Of a stretch of 42,711 bases of DNA, positions 25,813-35,055 are shown in pieces; position 1 is the stretch's first letter; every line of letters starts with the position of its first letter. The DNA is taken from assembly GCA_026415195.1 (NCBI GenBank), contig JAOAHO010000022.1, positions 1 through 42,711 on the forward strand, given 5' to 3'. The position numbers were made by a program, and so were the translations under genes. This DNA is from Bacteroidia bacterium (lineage in GTDB: Bacteria; Bacteroidota; Bacteroidia; B-17B0; Aurantibacillaceae). The notes beneath the pieces are model-generated. The model did no database searches, was not told the origin of the DNA, and saw nothing but the letters and a program-made list of their open reading frames with translations.

Positions 25813-27051
25813 ATGCATAAAAATTTGTTCTTCATTTTTTATCTTTTGATTTTGAAAAATATTCTGAGCCAGGACACGATGTCGGTGCTGGTGTATAATA
25901 TTTTAAAATATTCCTCTACCGATATAAACAAAAACCGCTACAAAGACATTCGGGAAGTCATCAAACATACAAAGCCCGACATTGCCATGTTTTGCGAAAT
26001 AGACAACACCGGTGCACCGCAATTTCTGCTCGACTCGGCCTTTAATGCAGCAGGGGTGGGTACTTATTCACGCTCTGTTTTTATTGACGGCACCGACACC
26101 GACAACATGCTTTATTATAAGCCATCAAAAGTAAAACTGTTAAAACAAAAACAAATCCTTACTTCTTTAAGAGACATTAGCCAGTATGTGGTGTACAAAA
26201 ACAACAATCAGGGCGATACGGTGAAGGTATATCTGCACATGGCTCACTTGAAAGCCGGCAGTACCCCCTCAGACGAATCACAACGGAATGCGGAAGTTAG
26301 TTCTTTTTGCTCCAACATCACCACCATTCCGGCCACGGCAGCAGTGGTGTTTGCTGGGGATTTGAATTTAAAATCATCGGCGGAAGCCGCATGGAATACA
26401 TTAACAAGCGGGAGTACTTGTGCGCATACATTTTTCGATCCGATTAATCAGGTGGGATTTTGGAATAATAATATTGCCTACGCCCCTTACCACACTCAGT
26501 CCACCCGATCCAACTCCAACCCCGGTTGTTGTGGTGCGGCCACCGGCGGGCTTGACGACAGGTTTGACTTCATCCTCATTAATCAAACCATAAAAAACGG
26601 TAACCATAAAGTTAAATATCTTCCAAATTCATATTATGCCGTGGGTAACGACGGACAACATTTTAACCTTTCCATCAAAGAAGCCCCTACGAATACCTCG
26701 GTGCCGGCTATAGTGAATAACGCCCTTTTCAACATCAGCGACCACCTGCCCGTTATGATGAAATTAATCCTGGAAATTTCACCCGTTGGCTTAAACGAAT
26801 GGAATTCATCGGTCTGCAAACCCTATTTTATATCCACGGCTTACGGAGAAGAAATTATTTTAAAATCGAATTGCCCCTTCACGGGAACTTTTACCGCATA
26901 TGATTTGAACGGAAAAAAAATTATTCAAAAACAAGTACAGCTTTCTATAGAACAATCAGAGTCAATTTTTAAACCCGAAAAAGGAATTTACCTCTTTGAG
27001 TTTCTGAACGAAAACGGAAGGTATATTCAAAAATACCTATCAGCAGATTGA
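25813..27051 (+). CDS. Secreted endonuclease/exonuclease/phosphatase-family protein with type IX sorting domain
   Basis: A 412-aa exported protein. A signal peptide covers about residues 1-19 (FFIFYLLILKNILS-Q). The EEP catalytic fold follows: N29 (VYNIL), metal ligand E62 (MFCEID), H145 (HMAHLKAG), D183-x-N185 (AGDLNLKS) and D310-H311 (ISDHLP), the set used by DNase I-like metal-dependent phosphoesterases. Residues about 330-412 form a beta-rich domain ending in a type IX secretion sorting signature (YDLNGKKI ... KGIYLFEF ... YIQKYL). Substrate, nucleic acid or a phosphoester, cannot be decided. It follows the ftsZ terminator and ends two bases from a convergent gene. Confidence 0.85.
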   Translation: MHKNLFFIFYLLILKNILSQDTMSVLVYNILKYSSTDINKNRYKDIREVIKHTKPDIAMFCEIDNTGAPQFLLDSAFNAAGVGTYSRSVFIDGTDTDNMLYYKPSKVKLLKQKQILTSLRDISQYVVYKNNNQGDTVKVYLHMAHLKAGSTPSDESQRNAEVSSFCSNITTIPATAAVVFAGDLNLKSSAEAAWNTLTSGSTCAHTFFDPINQVGFWNNNIAYAPYHTQSTRSNSNPGCCGAATGGLDDRFDFILINQTIKNGNHKVKYLPNSYYAVGNDGQHFNLSIKEAPTNTSVPAIVNNALFNISDHLPVMMKLILEISPVGLNEWNSSVCKPYFISTAYGEEIILKSNCPFTGTFTAYDLNGKKIIQKQVQLSIEQSESIFKPEKGIYLFEFLNENGRYIQKYLSAD

Positions 27052-27053
27052 TT

Positions 27054-27452
27054 TTAGTTTTTACAAAATAAAGGATCCCCCTTTATATCCTTTAAAAACA
27101 GAATAAAATCCATGATGTATTTCCCCTCTTCTGCCGTCACCGGCGGAAAGGCCTCAGCCACTTTTTGCATTACCGAAATCATTTTTTCTTTCAACTCCGG
27201 ATTAAGATACCTTCCGTTAATCTCAATATTCTTTTTCGCATTTTCTAAAGCATCTTTTGAACTAAGCTTGTCTTTCTTTAATATTTTAAATATAATTTCG
27301 CTCACCTCAAAACCCCAGTTCTCTTTATGTAGTTCATCTTTGATAATCTGATTAAACTTCTGTTCTTCTTCGGGCTGAACTTTCCTGTCGGCAAAAGCCA
27401 CGGCATAAACCGCTTCGCCCAATGCATAATATAAACTTTCTTTCGGATTCAT
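27054..27452 (-). CDS. TerB-like small protein
   Basis: A 132-aa soluble, all-helical protein. The segment ALGEAVYAVAFADRKVQPEEEQKF resembles the start of TerB/DjlA-type domains, in which an A-x-A-D-G-x-h-x-x-E-E pattern binds metal or partners; a second such helix pair is at about residues 85-120. The function of these domains is not settled, and I do not assign a role. No signal peptide or membrane segment. It is monocistronic as far as can be seen, convergent with the EEP gene with only two bases between the stops, and divergent from the cco operon. Confidence 0.65.
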   Translation of the reverse strand: MNPKESLYYALGEAVYAVAFADRKVQPEEEQKFNQIIKDELHKENWGFEVSEIIFKILKKDKLSSKDALENAKKNIEINGRYLNPELKEKMISVMQKVAEAFPPVTAEEGKYIMDFILFLKDIKGDPLFCKN

Positions 27453-27509
27453 GATACAAAAGTATTATGATAACCCATAAAAAAAACTGATTTGAAACAT
27501 TTTCTTACA

Positions 27510-27521
27510 TGACGTTCGTCA
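27510..27521. promoter_or_regulatory. CRP/FNR-type palindrome upstream of ccoI
   Basis: TGACGTTCGTCA is a perfect palindrome apart from its TT centre and fits the TGAC-N4-GTCA pattern of CRP/FNR-superfamily sites. Its centre is about 48 bases before the ccoI TTG start, a position suited to activation of the cbb3 operon. It lies in the 111-base divergent gap and could also affect the TerB-like gene. The regulator is not in the window. Confidence 0.55.
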
Positions 27522-27563
27522 GGTTTTACATTATGCAGATTAATGAACATTGCATAAAGCAAA

Positions 27564-30011
27564 TTGACTACGGAAGACATTAAAATAAAGCAGAAAACCT
27601 TATGCTTTCACTGTGGTAATGAATGTTCCGGTAATTCATTAATATTTGATGATAAAAATTTCTGTTGTACGGGATGCCGAACCGTTTATTCCCTTCTGAA
27701 AGAAAATGATTTATGTTATTATTATGATTTGGAAAAGAATCCGGGAAATTCACTTTCAGAAAAGCCGGCAAGCCATTTTGACTTCCTTGAATTAGAAGAA
27801 TTTAAAAAAGATTTAATTACATATTCAGACGATAACATAAGCCGCCTTGAATTTTATGTACCGGGCATGCATTGCCTTTCGTGCATCTGGTTATTGGAAC
27901 ATTTACACAAAATAAAACCGGGAATAATGGCATCCCGGGCGGACTTTCACAAAAAAAAGGTATATGTGGATATTTTACCGCAAAAAATCACGATTTCCGA
28001 GACGGCACAACTTTTATCTTCTTTGGGATATGAACCTTATTTCAATAAACAAAATCAAAATAAAATTTCATTGGCTGAAAAAATCCCGATACGTATCCGA
28101 AAAATTGCCGTTGCCGGTTTTGCATTCGGGAATATCATGCTGTTGAGTTTTCCTGAATATCTGGGATTAACCAATTTTGATAAAAATGATAAATTTTTTC
28201 ATCAACTTTTTTCATGGCTTAATATAGGGCTCAGCATTCCTGTTTTGTTTTACAGTGCTTCTGAGTTCTTCGTGAATTCCATCCAATCTTTCAAAAACAA
28301 ATACCTCAACATAGATGCTCCTGTTGCGCTGGCCTTATTGATAACTTTTTTCAGAAGCCTGTATGAAATTTTTTATTTAGATGAACACGGTTACTTTGAT
28401 TCCTTAAGCGGCATAGTTTTTTTTATGTTAATAGCCCGCTATGTTCAGGAAAAATCTTCTTGGTGGGCAGGGCCTGGTAAAGAATTAAAAAATTTTTTAC
28501 CTATGGCGGTATGGGTTTTGGATGATAAAGGAAATGAGCAATTAAAACCCGTCGATGAAATTCAGGAAGGATCTGTTATTCGGGTTCTTCATGGGGAAGT
28601 GGTTCCTGCTGACAGTGTGTTGTTAAGTGACGAAGCACATTTTAATCTGGCTATGCTGAACGGAGAATCAAACTCCGTGAAGAAAATCAAATTTCAGAAT
28701 GTTTATGCAGGATCAAAAAACGAAGGAAAAAGCATTTACCTGAAAGTAACCAAACCAATGAAGGAAAGTTATTTTACCCGGTTGTGGAACAATATGCAAA
28801 TGGCACATAAAGAAGACGTGGAACTGGATAAAAAATTTTATGTTACGCAAATCAGTAAATATTTTACTTACGTCGTTTTTGCACTTTCTTTTTTAGGTTT
28901 TTCCTATCATTATTTTTTTACGGATACAGAAAAAGCATTTAAAGTATTAACCACCGTGCTGATCATTGCTTGCCCGTGTGCATTGCTGTTAGCTTCAGGA
29001 TTTACCTCCGGCATGGGTTTGCATGAACTAAGAAAACTTGGCATTTATTTCAGGAATGAAAAAATTCCCGATGAATTCAGCAGGTGTAAAACCTGGGTAT
29101 TAGATAAAACAGGGACACTCTCTTACAGAGATAAATCCGAAATTGTCTATCATGGCAGGGCCTTAACAGAAGATGAATTATCGATGACGGCTGAACTTAC
29201 ATCCCATTCCAAACATCCTTTAAGCAGAAAAATATATGAGTCGTTACGCGGATTTAAATGTCAAAGAACCCTTACAAACTATGAAGAATTTCCGGGGAAA
29301 GGGTTAAGGGGGGGTTTTGACGGGAATACTGAAATTAAAATCGGCAGCATGGAATTTACAGGGACAAATATAAACATCACCCAAAAAGGAACACATGTTT
29401 TTGTATCCATAAATGGCGATCCGAAAGGATATTTTCTGATTAAAAACAAATGGCGAAAAAATATTGACAAGCTTTTTGAACATTTAAACCGGCTTGGAAT
29501 AAAAACCATAGTGGCCACGGGCGACCATCCGGATGCCATAGGAGAAGAAGAAAAGTCCTGGAAAACAAACATTTTTGCCGGATTAAAACCTGACCAAAAA
29601 GTAGCTATCATCAAAAAAGAGCAGAATAAAGGATTGAAAGTATGCATGATAGGAGACGGGATGAATGATGTCCCGGCATTGAGTGCATCGGATATATCCA
29701 TAACGGTAAATGAAGGAGGGAATCAATTTCTTCCGGAAAGCGATATGATTTTGGATGCCCGGTTCGTGCCTTTCCTTGATAAAATCAGGCAATTTGCCAT
29801 GCGTATGCGCACGGTCATTATCATTTGCTTTGTTTTTTCATTGATTTATAATTTCATCGGCTTATATTATGCACTTTCAGCTTCATTAAAGCCGGTCATT
29901 GCTGCCATATTAATGCCGGCAAGCACTACAGCTATTCTGCTGACCGGTTATATCGGCATACAGGTCATTGCCACAAAACTAAAAAATGATTTAGATCATG
30001 ATTCAAATTGA
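27564..30011 (+). CDS. ccoI: Copper-translocating P-type ATPase for cbb3 oxidase assembly
   Basis: P1B-type ATPase (815 aa, FixI/CcoI) thought to move copper for insertion into cbb3 oxidase. An N-terminal cysteine cluster (CFHCGNEC ... CCTGC, about residues 15-36) precedes a heavy-metal-associated domain with MHCLSC. The membrane metal site is C470-P-C472, the phosphorylated aspartate is D514 in DKTGT, and GDGMNDVPAL marks the hinge. Eight membrane helices are plausible. The start is TTG at 27564: an in-frame TAA lies at 27555-27557, and the next ATG would remove the cysteine cluster. First gene of the cco operon. Confidence 0.94.
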   Translation: MTTEDIKIKQKTLCFHCGNECSGNSLIFDDKNFCCTGCRTVYSLLKENDLCYYYDLEKNPGNSLSEKPASHFDFLELEEFKKDLITYSDDNISRLEFYVPGMHCLSCIWLLEHLHKIKPGIMASRADFHKKKVYVDILPQKITISETAQLLSSLGYEPYFNKQNQNKISLAEKIPIRIRKIAVAGFAFGNIMLLSFPEYLGLTNFDKNDKFFHQLFSWLNIGLSIPVLFYSASEFFVNSIQSFKNKYLNIDAPVALALLITFFRSLYEIFYLDEHGYFDSLSGIVFFMLIARYVQEKSSWWAGPGKELKNFLPMAVWVLDDKGNEQLKPVDEIQEGSVIRVLHGEVVPADSVLLSDEAHFNLAMLNGESNSVKKIKFQNVYAGSKNEGKSIYLKVTKPMKESYFTRLWNNMQMAHKEDVELDKKFYVTQISKYFTYVVFALSFLGFSYHYFFTDTEKAFKVLTTVLIIACPCALLLASGFTSGMGLHELRKLGIYFRNEKIPDEFSRCKTWVLDKTGTLSYRDKSEIVYHGRALTEDELSMTAELTSHSKHPLSRKIYESLRGFKCQRTLTNYEEFPGKGLRGGFDGNTEIKIGSMEFTGTNINITQKGTHVFVSINGDPKGYFLIKNKWRKNIDKLFEHLNRLGIKTIVATGDHPDAIGEEEKSWKTNIFAGLKPDQKVAIIKKEQNKGLKVCMIGDGMNDVPALSASDISITVNEGGNQFLPESDMILDARFVPFLDKIRQFAMRMRTVIIICFVFSLIYNFIGLYYALSASLKPVIAAILMPASTTAILLTGYIGIQVIATKLKNDLDHDSN

Positions 30012-30059
30012 GTATTATCAGGTTCATTTAATAAAGTACCCTTTAAAATTGCATCGGAT

Positions 30060-30239
30060 ATGATGATCATAATTATTCCGCTAACGTTCAGTTTACTGCT
30101 TGCCGTCTTTTTTCTGTTTCTGTTCATACGATCGGGTAAACAGCATCAATTCGATGATCTCGACTCGCCTTCCATAAGAATTTTATATGATGAGTCGGAA
30201 AGGCCTTATGTTGATGAAAATAATTTAAAACATATATGA
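30060..30239 (+). CDS. ccoS: Cbb3 oxidase assembly protein CcoS
   Basis: A 59-aa protein. Residues 2-23 form one membrane helix (IIIIPLTFSLLLAVFFLFLF), followed by the family hallmark DDLDSPSIRILYDE. CcoS (FixS) is needed for cofactor insertion during cbb3 oxidase assembly and normally sits beside ccoI, as here. The start is the first of two adjacent ATGs (30060 or 30063); the stop TGA overlaps the ccoN start as ATGA, showing tight coupling. Confidence 0.95.
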   Translation: MMIIIIPLTFSLLLAVFFLFLFIRSGKQHQFDDLDSPSIRILYDESERPYVDENNLKHI

Positions 30240-32386
30240 ACCAGGAATCATCCACAAAAAACGAAACATTTTATTACGACAATCAAATCGTAAAAATGTT
30301 TGGAATTGCCACCATAGTGTGGGGTGTGGTTGGCATGTTGGCAGGATTGCTGATTGCTTTCCAATTATACTTTCCAGCCCTCAGCTTTGAACTTCCCTAT
30401 ACGACCTTTGGTCGTGTAAGGCCCATACACACAAACGGTATCATATTTGCGTTTGTAGGCAACGGGATTTTCCTTGGCGTATATTACTCCCTTCAGAGAT
30501 TGCTTAAAACCAGAATGTACAGCGATTTGCTGAGCAGGTTGCATTTTTGGGGGTGGCAACTCATCATCGTGCTGGCAGCCCTGACTTTGGCATTAGGTTT
30601 TACGACGGGAAAAGAATACGCCGAACTGGAATGGCCCATTGATATTTTAATTACCGTTGTTTGGGTGATATTCGGGTGGAATATGTTTTTTACTATTTTA
30701 AGAAGAAGGGAACAACATTTATATGTTGCCATTTGGTTCTATATTGCCACATTTATCACGGTAGCTATGCTCCATATAGTGAATTCGATTGAGTTTCCGG
30801 TGCATTTATTAAAATCTTATTCCTGGTATGCGGGTATGCAGGATGCCATGGTGCAATGGTGGTATGGACATAATGCCGTGGCATTTTTTCTGACCACACC
30901 CTATTTAGGACTTATGTATTATTTTCTTCCTAAAGCCGCAAACCGCCCTGTTTTTTCCTACCGTTTATCGATTATTCACTTTTGGGCACTAATATTTATT
31001 TACATATGGGCAGGGCCTCATCATTTACTTTATACAGCTACCCCCGATTGGGCTCAATCGCTTGGAGTAGTATTTTCAGTAATGTTGATAGCACCCTCGT
31101 GGGGCGGAATGATTAACGGTTTGCTGACCTTGCGCGGCGCTTGGGATAGGGTCCGCGAACAAGTTGAGCTTAAATTTATGGTAGTGGCGGTTACCGCTTA
31201 CGGCATGGCAACCTTTGAAGGCCCCATGCTCAGTTTGAAAACGGTAAATGCCATTAGTCATTATACCGATTGGACTATCGGCCATGCCCATATCGGTGGG
31301 TTGGGCTGGAATGGTTTTCTGACTTTTGGAATATTGTATTGGTTAATTCCACGCCTTTATCGTACGGAATTATACAGCAAAGCACTTGCCAATTACCATT
31401 TTTGGATAGGCACCATCGGTATCGTGCTTTATGCAATCCCCATGTACTGGGCCGGTTTTATGCAAAGCGCCATGTGGAAGGAGTTTACGCCTGAAGGCCA
31501 GCTTAAATGGCAGTTTATGGATACCGTTACAGCCATGAAACCCTTTTATTTGTTGAGGGCGCTGGGTGGAGTACTTTATTTAACAGGTACAATTTTAATG
31601 GTTTATAATTTATGGAAAACCATGGCCAAAGGCAACTTCCTTGCACAGGAAGAAGCATCGGCACCACCGCTTCAACAACATTTCTCAAATCACGGAAAGG
31701 AACATTGGCACCGTTGGATAGAAAGAAGACCTGTTCAGTTCTTGTTGGTCAGCCTAATTGTGGTAGCCATTGGAGGTGTCATCGAATTTATTCCAACCTT
31801 CCTCATAAAAAGCAATATTCCAACCATTGCCACTGTAAAGCCCTATACTCCGCTTGAACTCACCGGAAGAGATATTTACATCAGGGAAGGTTGCTATACA
31901 TGCCATTCGCAAATGATCAGGCCATTTCGAAGCGAAACGGCACGTTACGGTGAATATTCAAAAGCCGGAGAATTTGTATATGACCATCCTTTCCAATGGG
32001 GAAGCAAAAGAACCGGGCCGGATTTGGCAAGAGTGGGTGGCAAATATCCCGACAGCTGGCATTTCAATCATATGCTCGACCCCGTAAGCATGGCGCCGAA
32101 TTCCATAATGCCGCCCTATCCCTGGCTCTTTACCAATAAAATGGATTTAAAATATCTGGTTCCGAAAATCAAAGCATTAAAAAGAATGGGGGTGCCTTAT
32201 ACGGATTCCGATATTGAAAACGCCGAAAAAATACTGAAAAAACAAGCCGACAGTATTGTTAACAACCTGAAGAAAGATAAGATAAATATTACAAACGATA
32301 AGGAAATTATTGCCCTGATTGCTTATTTACAACGCCTTGGCACCGACATTAAAAAGGAAAAAAATTTAGTAACACAATCTAATTAA
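30236..32386 (+). CDS. ccoNO: Cbb3 oxidase subunits I and II fused (CcoN-CcoO)
   Basis: Terminal oxidase core of 716 aa. Residues about 15-480 are CcoN: twelve membrane helices with heme and copper ligands in RPIHTNG, WWYGHNAVAF, GPHHLLYT and IGHAHIGG. Residues about 505-716 are CcoO: a membrane anchor (FLLVSLIVVAIGGVIEFI), then a c-type heme site C553-Y-T-C556-H557 with the SQMIRPFRSETARYGEYS segment, and a downstream methionine in SIMPPYPW. In most bacteria these are two genes; the fusion is typical of Bacteroidota. The enzyme reduces oxygen to water at high affinity and pumps protons. Confidence 0.96.
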   Translation: MNQESSTKNETFYYDNQIVKMFGIATIVWGVVGMLAGLLIAFQLYFPALSFELPYTTFGRVRPIHTNGIIFAFVGNGIFLGVYYSLQRLLKTRMYSDLLSRLHFWGWQLIIVLAALTLALGFTTGKEYAELEWPIDILITVVWVIFGWNMFFTILRRREQHLYVAIWFYIATFITVAMLHIVNSIEFPVHLLKSYSWYAGMQDAMVQWWYGHNAVAFFLTTPYLGLMYYFLPKAANRPVFSYRLSIIHFWALIFIYIWAGPHHLLYTATPDWAQSLGVVFSVMLIAPSWGGMINGLLTLRGAWDRVREQVELKFMVVAVTAYGMATFEGPMLSLKTVNAISHYTDWTIGHAHIGGLGWNGFLTFGILYWLIPRLYRTELYSKALANYHFWIGTIGIVLYAIPMYWAGFMQSAMWKEFTPEGQLKWQFMDTVTAMKPFYLLRALGGVLYLTGTILMVYNLWKTMAKGNFLAQEEASAPPLQQHFSNHGKEHWHRWIERRPVQFLLVSLIVVAIGGVIEFIPTFLIKSNIPTIATVKPYTPLELTGRDIYIREGCYTCHSQMIRPFRSETARYGEYSKAGEFVYDHPFQWGSKRTGPDLARVGGKYPDSWHFNHMLDPVSMAPNSIMPPYPWLFTNKMDLKYLVPKIKALKRMGVPYTDSDIENAEKILKKQADSIVNNLKKDKINITNDKEIIALIAYLQRLGTDIKKEKNLVTQSN

Positions 32387-32394
32387 TAGGTGTT

Positions 32395-32562
32395 ATGAAA
32401 TTTTCATGGTATTTTGAAAATATCGAGAATATAAAATGGTACCCGGCAGCAGGCCTGATCCTATTCATGCTTCTTTTTATGTTTATCCTTTTTCACACCT
32501 ATACCAAAAAAGAAAAGGATTATCAAATTCAAAAACAAATCCCCCTGGATTATGAAAAATAA
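32395..32562 (+). CDS. ccoQ: CcoQ-like small cbb3 oxidase subunit
   Basis: A 55-aa protein between ccoNO and ccoP. One membrane helix at about residues 18-36 (AAGLILFMLLFMFILFHTY) is followed by a charged tail (TKKEKDYQIQKQ), the CcoQ pattern. CcoQ stabilises the oxidase. The family is poorly conserved, so the call relies on size, topology and position. It starts 8 bases after the ccoNO stop and overlaps ccoP by 11 bases. Confidence 0.8.
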   Translation: MKFSWYFENIENIKWYPAAGLILFMLLFMFILFHTYTKKEKDYQIQKQIPLDYEK

Positions 32563-33622
32563 TAAAAATCTGATCTATGCCGTTGCTTTTGCATTCATGT
32601 ACCAAACGAGTTACTCTGAAAGTACAACAAACCTGCAAAAGCAAGATTTATCCCAAGGATTCCCGGACATCCTTTGGCTGATGGTGGTATTAATTATCAT
32701 TCTTTTAATCATCATTTTATCTTTATCAAAAGTTTTAAGAAATTTATATCAAAGCGATGCCGTAGCCGAGAAATTAAAGGAAAAAATCCGGCAAAAACAT
32801 CTAAGCGGGGGTTTCTTGTTATTTTTCCTTTTCCCCGGACTAACAAAGGCCGCAGAACCTCAAAACCCATTCTATCAATATTCCCTTTTATCCAATTATT
32901 CATTTTACTTTCTTTGCTTTGTCATTCTTGCAGAACTGGTGGTATTGTATTTCCTGTTATATAAAATAAAAAGCACGCTGAATATACTAAGCGGAAAAGA
33001 AACGGAGGAAAACCTTTTGTCTCCGGTGTTTAATATAAACTTAGCGGAAGCAGTGCCTGTTGAAAGAGAGCATGAAATATTATTTGATCATGAATATGAC
33101 GGCATTCGTGAATTGGACAACAATTTACCTTTATGGTGGAAGTATGGGTTTTATGTTACCATCGTTTTTTCCGCTATTTATCTTTTGCGTTATCACGTTT
33201 TATATGACAACCTTTTGCAGGAAGATGAATACAAAAGGGAAATGGAAATAGCAAAAAAAGAGGTGGATGAATATTTAAAAAAATACTCTACCGTTGATGA
33301 AAATAACATTGTTGCACTAACTGATCCTGATAAAATTAATGAAGGAAAAGAACTATATATCGCCAACTGTGCAGCATGCCATGGCAGGAACGGCGAAGGA
33401 AGCGTAGGACCGAACCTTACGGATGCCTATTGGTTGCATGGAGGAAGCATGAAAGATATATACCGTTCCATTCGATATGGATGGGTTGAAAAAGGGATGA
33501 AAGCATGGAAAGACGATTTGAGCCAGATGCAAATCTTGCAAATCACATCTTTTATTAAAAGCATTCAAAATTCCAATCCGCCGAATGCCAAAGAACCGCA
33601 GGGAGAACTTTACCGGGAATAA
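32552..33622 (+). CDS. ccoP: Cbb3 oxidase subunit III (CcoP), single-heme form
   Basis: Membrane-anchored cytochrome c subunit of 356 aa. The N-terminal half holds several hydrophobic segments: a signal-like stretch at 6-22, helices at about 40-60, 85-100 and 108-133, and another at about 193-213. The C-terminal domain carries one c-type heme site, C273-A-A-C276-H277, with a distal methionine probably in KGMKAW. Canonical CcoP has two heme sites; I find only one CxxCH here. It feeds electrons to CcoO and CcoN. Overlaps ccoQ by 11 bases. Confidence 0.92.
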   Translation: MKNNKNLIYAVAFAFMYQTSYSESTTNLQKQDLSQGFPDILWLMVVLIIILLIIILSLSKVLRNLYQSDAVAEKLKEKIRQKHLSGGFLLFFLFPGLTKAAEPQNPFYQYSLLSNYSFYFLCFVILAELVVLYFLLYKIKSTLNILSGKETEENLLSPVFNINLAEAVPVEREHEILFDHEYDGIRELDNNLPLWWKYGFYVTIVFSAIYLLRYHVLYDNLLQEDEYKREMEIAKKEVDEYLKKYSTVDENNIVALTDPDKINEGKELYIANCAACHGRNGEGSVGPNLTDAYWLHGGSMKDIYRSIRYGWVEKGMKAWKDDLSQMQILQITSFIKSIQNSNPPNAKEPQGELYRE

Positions 33623-33636
33623 TTAAAGACAAGTAA

Positions 33637-35055
33637 ATGGAAATAGAAAAGTTGGACGATACCTTAATTAAAGAAAAAGAAGAATATCGTGATCATTTAG
33701 CTTCCATCGACGAAGAAGGCAAAAGAAAATGGGTGTATGCCAAAAAACCCTCGGGTTGGTGGCATAGAAGAAGATTAATTGCAGGGTGGATTATTTTATC
33801 ATTCATTTTTCTGTTACCCTATGTTCAGATAAATGGCGAACCTTTATTTTTGTTGAACTTCCCTGAAAAGAAATTTATTTTGTTCGGTAAAATATTCTGG
33901 TCTCAGGACTTTATCTTATTTGGACTGGGCATGATTATTTTTGTTGTTTTTGTCAGTTTATTTACCATCATTTATGGAAGGATATTCTGCGGATTTGCTT
34001 GCCCTCAAACGCTGTTCATGGAATTCATATTCAGAAAAATCGAATATGCCATTGAAGGCGACAGAAACCAACAAATCAAACTGAGCCAATTACCATGGAA
34101 TAATCAACAAAAACTACTGAAAAAAATTTTAAAATTTTCCGTTTTTTATTTAATATCTTATTTTATTTCCTATACCATATGGTCATATATTTTAGGTTTT
34201 CAAAAGGCCTTGAAGATAGCCCTTTTTCAAGATCATTTGGGGTTAAGTTTAGGTTTAATGGTATTTGCTGGAATAGTATTTTTCGTATTTGCCTGGTTTC
34301 GTGAACAAGTTTGCCTGATTGTTTGCCCATACGGAAGGTTACAAGGAGTGCTTACCGACAGAAATACATTGATCATTGCATACGATAAAAACAGGGGTGA
34401 ACCAAGAGGAAAAAGAAAAAAGAACAGCGCAGGCCAACATTTGGGGGATTGTGTGGATTGCGGTTTATGCGTACAGGTTTGTCCAACGGGTATCGACATC
34501 CGTAATGGCACCCAACTGGAATGTATTCACTGTGCCGCATGCATTGACGAGTGCAATACGGTAATGGAAAAGATCGGCAAACCGAAAGGGTTAATTCGGT
34601 TCTCTTCCTTGGAAAATTTAGGCAGTAAAATATATTTCAATATCAATAAAAGGGTAAAATTTTACAGTTTCGTTCTTTTGTTGCTTCTGGCTGCTGAGGC
34701 CTCACTCATCATCACAAGGTCAGATTTCAAAATTACCGTACAAAAAGCCAAAGGAATTCCTTACATTGAAAAAGATGATCGTCGTTTTGCGAATCTTTAT
34801 ACTTTCGAATTACTGAATAAAACTAACCAAACGCTGGATGATATCAGTATAAAAATACCGGAAATTGAAAATGAAATTCAATTTATCGGCAAAAAACCAT
34901 CATTAAAATCCAAATCCATAACGCATGGGGAGTTTATGGTTATCATCCCCAAAAATGCACTTAAAGAAAGAAAATCCAAAATAAAAATAGAATTGTACCA
35001 TAACAATAAAAAATTGGGTAACGCAAAAACCATATTTTATGCACCGATATTTTAA
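33637..35055 (+). CDS. ccoG: Cytochrome c oxidase accessory protein CcoG
   Basis: Polytopic membrane ferredoxin-like protein (472 aa, also FixG/RdxA), implicated in copper reduction for cbb3 assembly. The N-terminal half contains several membrane helices and the CGFACPQTLFMEFIFRKIEY signature. Two [4Fe-4S] cluster motifs appear in CVDCGLCVQVCP and CIHCAACIDECN. A last helix follows, and then a C-terminal Ig-like domain (about residues 365-472). It overlaps ccoH by 17 bases. Confidence 0.94.
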   Translation: MEIEKLDDTLIKEKEEYRDHLASIDEEGKRKWVYAKKPSGWWHRRRLIAGWIILSFIFLLPYVQINGEPLFLLNFPEKKFILFGKIFWSQDFILFGLGMIIFVVFVSLFTIIYGRIFCGFACPQTLFMEFIFRKIEYAIEGDRNQQIKLSQLPWNNQQKLLKKILKFSVFYLISYFISYTIWSYILGFQKALKIALFQDHLGLSLGLMVFAGIVFFVFAWFREQVCLIVCPYGRLQGVLTDRNTLIIAYDKNRGEPRGKRKKNSAGQHLGDCVDCGLCVQVCPTGIDIRNGTQLECIHCAACIDECNTVMEKIGKPKGLIRFSSLENLGSKIYFNINKRVKFYSFVLLLLLAAEASLIITRSDFKITVQKAKGIPYIEKDDRRFANLYTFELLNKTNQTLDDISIKIPEIENEIQFIGKKPSLKSKSITHGEFMVIIPKNALKERKSKIKIELYHNNKKLGNAKTIFYAPIF

